From Nitrospina sp. (lineage in GTDB: Bacteria; Nitrospinota; Nitrospinia; Nitrospinales; Nitrospinaceae), in assembly GCA_004357435.1 (NCBI GenBank), contig SMVS01000100.1:1-29112 (forward strand): a DNA stretch of 29,112 bases. The letters are read 5' to 3'. The translations under genes were made by a program, and so were the position numbers. This document shows, piece after piece, positions 25,094-29,112 of this stretch. The notes below the pieces were generated by a model. The model was given only the letters and a program-made list of their open reading frames with translations, was not told the DNA's origin and searched no databases. The number at the start of each line of letters is the position of its first letter. Positions within the stretch are counted from its first letter, which is position 1.

Positions 25094-27337
25094 ATGACTT
25101 CCAAATCTGTGTCTAGAATCAAACTGTGGTGGCCAAACCTGCGGTGGGCAAATCCGCGGTCGGCGTACCTGCGGTCGGCGGTTTATGGAATACTGGTGGT
25201 GGCGAGCGTTGGGATTGCGGCGACCAGCCCGGCCATCGGGTCTCCCCTTTCCTGGCAAGCCGAACGGGAGACACCCACCCCCCTGCCCTCCAAAGGAATC
25301 ATTAGCGAAGACGTATCGCCCTCTGCCAAAACCGTGCCCGATCCTCCCCTCCCCTTGCAAAAACCTGACGTCCGCCAGCGGGAAGCCAGGCAGGAAAACT
25401 GCCGGCTCTGACACAACGGCATTGAGGAAATCAGCGCCTCCCATCCCTTGAGTCTGGGTTGCACGGTTTGCCATGGCGGCGAAGCCCTGGCACGCGATAA
25501 GGACCGCGCCCATGCCACGCTGATTCACGACCCTGCCGCCGGCACCGGAAAACGCAATCCTTCGTCCTTAAAAGTCGCCGCCCGCAGTTGCGGGCAATCC
25601 CAATGCCATTCCGGGTTTGAGCAGGAGGACCGCAACCATGTGGCGCGCGTGCGGAAATCCATGATGGGAACCCTGGCGGGAATGATTGCCGGCCTGCGGT
25701 TTCAATGGGCGGGTCAAACCCAGGCCCGCGCCAAATACGGAGTTCACGCGGTAGTGGATCAGGACCGGTCCATCCCGGAATCGCAGGGCGCTTTATCGCG
25801 TCTGCGGGCCTTGCCGTTTTTTTCACCCCTGAGTTTAAAACAGGCACGCGCCGTGCATCCCGACTCCGGTCCGCAACAAATTTCCAAACACATCGGCGAC
25901 AGTCTCCTCCGCAAGGTTTGTTTTCAATGTCACCTGGATTCCCCGCCGCCGCCGGGCGAATACCGTTCGCAAGGATGCGCCGCCTGCCATTTCACCTACA
26001 ACGCGGCGGGACGCTACCAAGGCAACGACGCGACCATATCAAAAGCCGAACCGGGCCACGCCGCATTCCACCGCATGACGGCTTTGCCGGCGCAGGGGCT
26101 TTGCCTGCAATGCCACAAATCGCTGGCTCTTTCATCTCATGGCAGTCCCACACAATTCAATAAAACCCCAGCCGTCTCATGGCCGGGCCGGGGCTTGATA
26201 AAAACGGACGTGCATTTGGCACGCGGCATGGAGTGTATTGACTGCCATACGCAGTTTGATATCATGGGGGACGGAAATATTTACTCCCGGCAATATCAGG
26301 CCGTAGAAATCCGTTGCGAAACCTGTCACGGCGACAGCGAGTCCTTGCCAACCGTTGCCGAAATCACCGACCCGGAAGACCGGGTGATCCGCCTGGCCAG
26401 GCATTACCAGGGATTCACTAATTCGCTGGGCGACAAAATGGTGCTGTCTGCGCGCCACAATAAATTGACTAACGTCAAGATGCTGGGCGGCAAAATTGTG
26501 ACGTTGAGTAAACGGACCGGGAAAAAATTCATCACACCATTGGTCAAAAATTCCAAGTATGGACACCGCATCCCGCAACATCAAAGTCGGCTGGCCTGCA
26601 CGGCGTGCCATTCCCAATGGGTGCCAAAATGCGCCGGTTGCGATGCCTTCTTTAAAGCTTCGATCGCTTCTTCATCCGCTGGAAATTTTTCAGGCGCGGG
26701 GGACTGGACTCATGGCCGGCCTGCCATGGAAGTGGAGGAACCCCTATTGATGGTGGGGCCACGCGGCCGGGTGACCCCCATGACCACCCCCAACGCCCAC
26801 ACCCTGACGGTGTTGGATGCCAAGGGCCATCCTTTATCAGTGATCGGTAAAAATGGCGATGCCCTGGGCCAGTATAAGGAATGGCAATTCGTCAACCCGT
26901 TGGGATATTCCGGCTCGCAGGCGGCACACGCGACGGCTCCGCATTCGGTCGGTGCAAAAACCCGGTCCTGCACCAGCTGTCACTTTTCGCCGCGAGCTCT
27001 GGGCCTGGGCGACGGAGATTTAAAAATCGGCAAAACCGCATCGGGTAAAAGAGATTTCATGGCACCTGTGATATTGTCCGGCCGGGTCTCTGGCAAGTCG
27101 AAACAAAGTCCGCTGGCCAAGGTCAGTCCGCAAGGCCAATCCATCGCCGGAGTCAGTCAGGGCCGGGCACGGTTGCTCAACCAACAGGAAATCACCCGCA
27201 TTCTCAAAGTGAGTAATTGCCTGCCCTGTCACCGGCAGGATTCTGACCGGATTTACAAAGATATTAACAAAAGCTATAAGTTTGAAAAACTAGTGAAGCA
27301 CCGCCGATTGCGCAACAAAATTTTAAACAAGAGATGA
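25094..27337 (+). CDS. Multiheme c-type cytochrome interrupted by an in-frame UGA
   Basis: One frame runs from ATG 25094 to 27337 with a single TGA at codon 106. The N-terminus has a hydrophobic export segment (YGILVVASVGIAATSPA). The TGA lies in NCRL-stop-HNGIEEIS, exactly at the second Cys of the first CxxCH. Downstream are ten heme motifs: CTVCH, CGQSQCH (Cx4CH), CFQCH, CAACH, CLQCH, CIDCH, CETCH, CTACH, CTSCH and CLPCH, about 11 hemes with the first restored. The protein, 747 residues if read through, would work in periplasmic or outer-surface electron transfer. A restart after the stop (TTG 25448) would lack a signal peptide and could not be heme-loaded. It is paralogous to the next gene, 9 bases away. 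Nonsense mutation, sequence error and recoding are all open. Confidence 0.8.
25135..25179 (+). repeat. 15-bp tandem repeat, three copies
   Basis: Units AAACCTGCGGTGGGC, AAATCCGCGGTCGGC and GTACCTGCGGTCGGC follow each other in the signal-peptide region of the cytochrome gene, with a weaker fourth copy just before. They encode pentapeptides of the type (N/Y)(L/P)R(W/S)A. Confidence 0.65.
25409..25411 (+). other. In-frame UGA replacing a heme-binding cysteine codon
   Basis: The codons read TGC CGG CTC TGA CAC, i.e. C-R-L-stop-H. The paralogue at 27347 has C-L-V-C-H-R-G-I-S-E-I at the matching place against C-R-L-stop-H-N-G-I-E-E-I here. A single base change from TGC or TGT gives TGA. No clear bacterial SECIS hairpin was recognised just downstream. 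Confidence 0.9.
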
Positions 27338-27346
27338 TCCATCCCC

Positions 27347-29112
27347 ATGAAGGCTTTCCCCTATAAATACTTGATCCCCGGTGCGGGGATCATCGGCTTG
27401 ATCTTTTTAGTCCTGCCCGTTATCCAGGCGCAAGGTTTGCCGGACGATCCTCAGGGGTTTGAGCGCGGGGGAATGTTTCCGGACGCGCCCGCCCGCACTC
27501 CGCAGGCATTGGAGAATTTTGAAAAACGTTTTGTGGACATACCTCCCCGGCAGGGAAAACAGCAAATCGACGCTGATGATTTTCGCGATCCGTTTTTTTT
27601 CGTTCGGGGCTACCAGGCCGATGCCCGAGAGGTATTGAAACCGGGGACCACGGTCGATGGCATCCGTTTCAATTCCTACAAGGACTCGAAGGGGTTCATC
27701 GAAAAATTTTACAGGAATTCCAACTTCACTTTAGGGGATGTTTTTGGCCGTATTCGTCTGGTCAACAAGGAGGGCGGTTGCCTGGTGTGCCACCGCGGCA
27801 TTTCTGAAATCAGCGAGAATCATAAATTTTCCTGCACCCAGTGCCACCGCGGAAAACGGGATGGCAAAACCATTGAGACGGCTCACCGTGGGATGATCAG
27901 CAATCCATCGGATTATGAACACGCGCCCCGGACTTGCGGCAAATGCCACGCCGATCAAATTGAAAAGGTCAACAAGTCGTTGATGGCCACGGGCCGGGGA
28001 ATGATTGAAATGACCCGCCAGGCATGGGGAGCGCCCCCCCTGAAACAACCGAAAATCCCGCAAGCCAATCCCATACCTAAAAGCAGTGAAGGGTCACCCG
28101 CGGAAGAAGACCCCAAAACTCCGCCCTGGACTTACGTCAGCCAGAATCACCCGGTGGACGATTTTCTGAATAAAAAATGCCTGCGGTGCCACGTCTCCTC
28201 GGCCGCTCCGCACCGGCCGGGCGATTTCCGTGCCACCGGGTGCGCCTCCTGCCATATGATTTACACCAATGACGGCACCACCTTGACGCGCGATCGGGCC
28301 ATTCAAAGTGTCCTGCAAAAAAAAGGCGGGAACATTTCCGATCGTTTCACCGCGAAGTATGCCGCCAATTCTCTGAACAATAAAAGAGGCTATCCCCTGG
28401 TGCATAGATTCACCGTGGCGGTGCCCAGCGTCCAATGCGAACATTGCCACAATAACAACGGTGTGGGCAACGAGTTCGAAGGTTTGTTCGGATTGCCCGC
28501 GCGGCCCAAGCCTTTCAGGTCGCAGGTGGAAGGCAACGACCCGGTGCTGTACGGCAGAAAACATGAGTTTCTACTGCCGGATATTCATCGGGAAAAAGGC
28601 ATGCACTGCATCGACTGCCACGGCATCGAAGAAATAAAAGCGGATGCCAATCAATATCCCACGCTTCATGATGCGGTCCAAGTCCGGTGCGAAACCTGCC
28701 ACGGGTCCAACTCCAAAGGCCCGGAAGGGTACATGCTGGTGGAAGCCGATCCGCGGGCGGAGGCATTGCTCACCAAAAATAAACTGAACCCAAACCTGGC
28801 TAAAAAAATCAAGATGGGAGACACGGTCATGGCCGGCCCGACGGGGCAACCCCTGCCGCATGTGCTGTATGACCAGGGAAAATGGATCTTGTATTCCAAG
28901 GTCAGCGGAAAACCGCATGAAATTCCGGTACTGAAAAATTTAAAGAAAATGCCGCTGGCGCATCAAGTGGCGGAACACATGATCGCCGTCGAGTGTTCGG
29001 CCTGCCACGCCCGCTGGTCGGCCAGCGAATGGGGATTGCACGCGATCGCCGAACCGGACGCCAACCTGGAAAACTGGCAGGACTGGAATTTTGCCGACCC
29101 GGTTCTGCAACA
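27347..29112 (+). CDS. Multiheme c-type cytochrome, 5' part (runs off window)
   Basis: The frame opens at ATG 27347 and stays open to the window end (588 codons). The start is MKAFPYKYLIPGAGIIGLIF, a signal or anchor, followed by about 110 residues without heme motifs. Nine CxxCH motifs follow: CLVCH, CTQCH, CGKCH, CLRCH, CASCH, CEHCH, CIDCH, CETCH and CSACH. Segment order and sequences (CLVCHRGISEISENHKFSC, KSLMATGRGMIEM, MHCIDCHGIEEI, VRCETCHGSNS) parallel the upstream cytochrome, so they are tandem paralogues. Role: exported electron carrier, probably part of a complex with its neighbour. A GAGATGAT ribosome site and a 9-base gap indicate one operon. No known cytochrome family could be named with confidence. 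Confidence 0.9.
   Translation, partial: MKAFPYKYLIPGAGIIGLIFLVLPVIQAQGLPDDPQGFERGGMFPDAPARTPQALENFEKRFVDIPPRQGKQQIDADDFRDPFFFVRGYQADAREVLKPGTTVDGIRFNSYKDSKGFIEKFYRNSNFTLGDVFGRIRLVNKEGGCLVCHRGISEISENHKFSCTQCHRGKRDGKTIETAHRGMISNPSDYEHAPRTCGKCHADQIEKVNKSLMATGRGMIEMTRQAWGAPPLKQPKIPQANPIPKSSEGSPAEEDPKTPPWTYVSQNHPVDDFLNKKCLRCHVSSAAPHRPGDFRATGCASCHMIYTNDGTTLTRDRAIQSVLQKKGGNISDRFTAKYAANSLNNKRGYPLVHRFTVAVPSVQCEHCHNNNGVGNEFEGLFGLPARPKPFRSQVEGNDPVLYGRKHEFLLPDIHREKGMHCIDCHGIEEIKADANQYPTLHDAVQVRCETCHGSNSKGPEGYMLVEADPRAEALLTKNKLNPNLAKKIKMGDTVMAGPTGQPLPHVLYDQGKWILYSKVSGKPHEIPVLKNLKKMPLAHQVAEHMIAVECSACHARWSASEWGLHAIAEPDANLENWQDWNFADPVLQ

Noticed and set aside
25415..25445. Possible selenocysteine insertion hairpin after the UGA
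   Set aside because: Only a weak GAGG/CCTC four-base stem with a nine-base loop lacking the usual GGU/GUU apex; not enough to call a SECIS element.

Overview
The window reads as a chromosomal segment of a Gram-negative bacterium with an active periplasm. It encodes MreB, two lipoproteins, a Tat-exported molybdoenzyme, TlpA/CcdA thiol-redox proteins and large multiheme c-type cytochromes. The gene mix (multiheme cytochromes, SUMF1-domain proteins, NHL-repeat protein, ferredoxins) would fit Nitrospinota or a former deltaproteobacterial group. That is an impression, not a proven assignment. No phage, insertion sequence or CRISPR array is visible.

Layout. 1-540 (+) is the end of a TPR protein and 979-2592 (+) a stand-alone SagB-type nitroreductase. 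2697-3297 (-) holds tentative small ORFs behind a tRNA-Val/tRNA-Asp unit (3342-3633, -), which has its own promoter and terminator. 4324-6781 (+) is a GAF/degenerate-GGDEF protein overlapping mreB. 6865-8785 (+) is an iron-sulfur group: Cys-rich protein, 2Fe-2S ferredoxin, JAMM peptidase, 2[4Fe-4S] ferredoxin and NifU-like protein. 8820-11253 (+) holds a TlpA thioredoxin and a SUMF1-CcdA fusion. 11342-11821 (+) is a lipoprotein. 12124-16192 (-) is an operon dapF-dapA-dapB-msrP-like-SUMF1 lipoprotein. 16561-16992 (+) is a cupin lying between 26-bp inverted repeats. 17221-19035 (-) is a radical SAM protein. Next come a candidate small RNA (19299-19420), an NHL-repeat exported protein, an NTF2-like exported protein, glgX, a lone HPt protein and two adjacent multiheme cytochromes, the second running off the window.

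The strongest anomaly is in the first multiheme cytochrome. An in-frame UGA at 25409-25411 stands exactly where the second cysteine of the first CxxCH heme motif should be; the frame is otherwise open from the signal segment through ten more heme motifs. The neighbouring paralogue has Cys at the matching place. A point nonsense mutation, a sequence error or UGA recoding are all possible.

How the parts fit. Two SUMF1-type proteins lie in linked periplasmic redox settings: one is fused to a CcdA-like membrane thiol transporter beside TlpA, the other is translationally coupled to a sulfite-oxidase-fold Moco enzyme. The dap genes supply meso-diaminopimelate/lysine and MreB guides cell-wall growth. 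Intergenic spaces carry a family of CCTCCCC/GGGGAGG hairpins, seen in five places.
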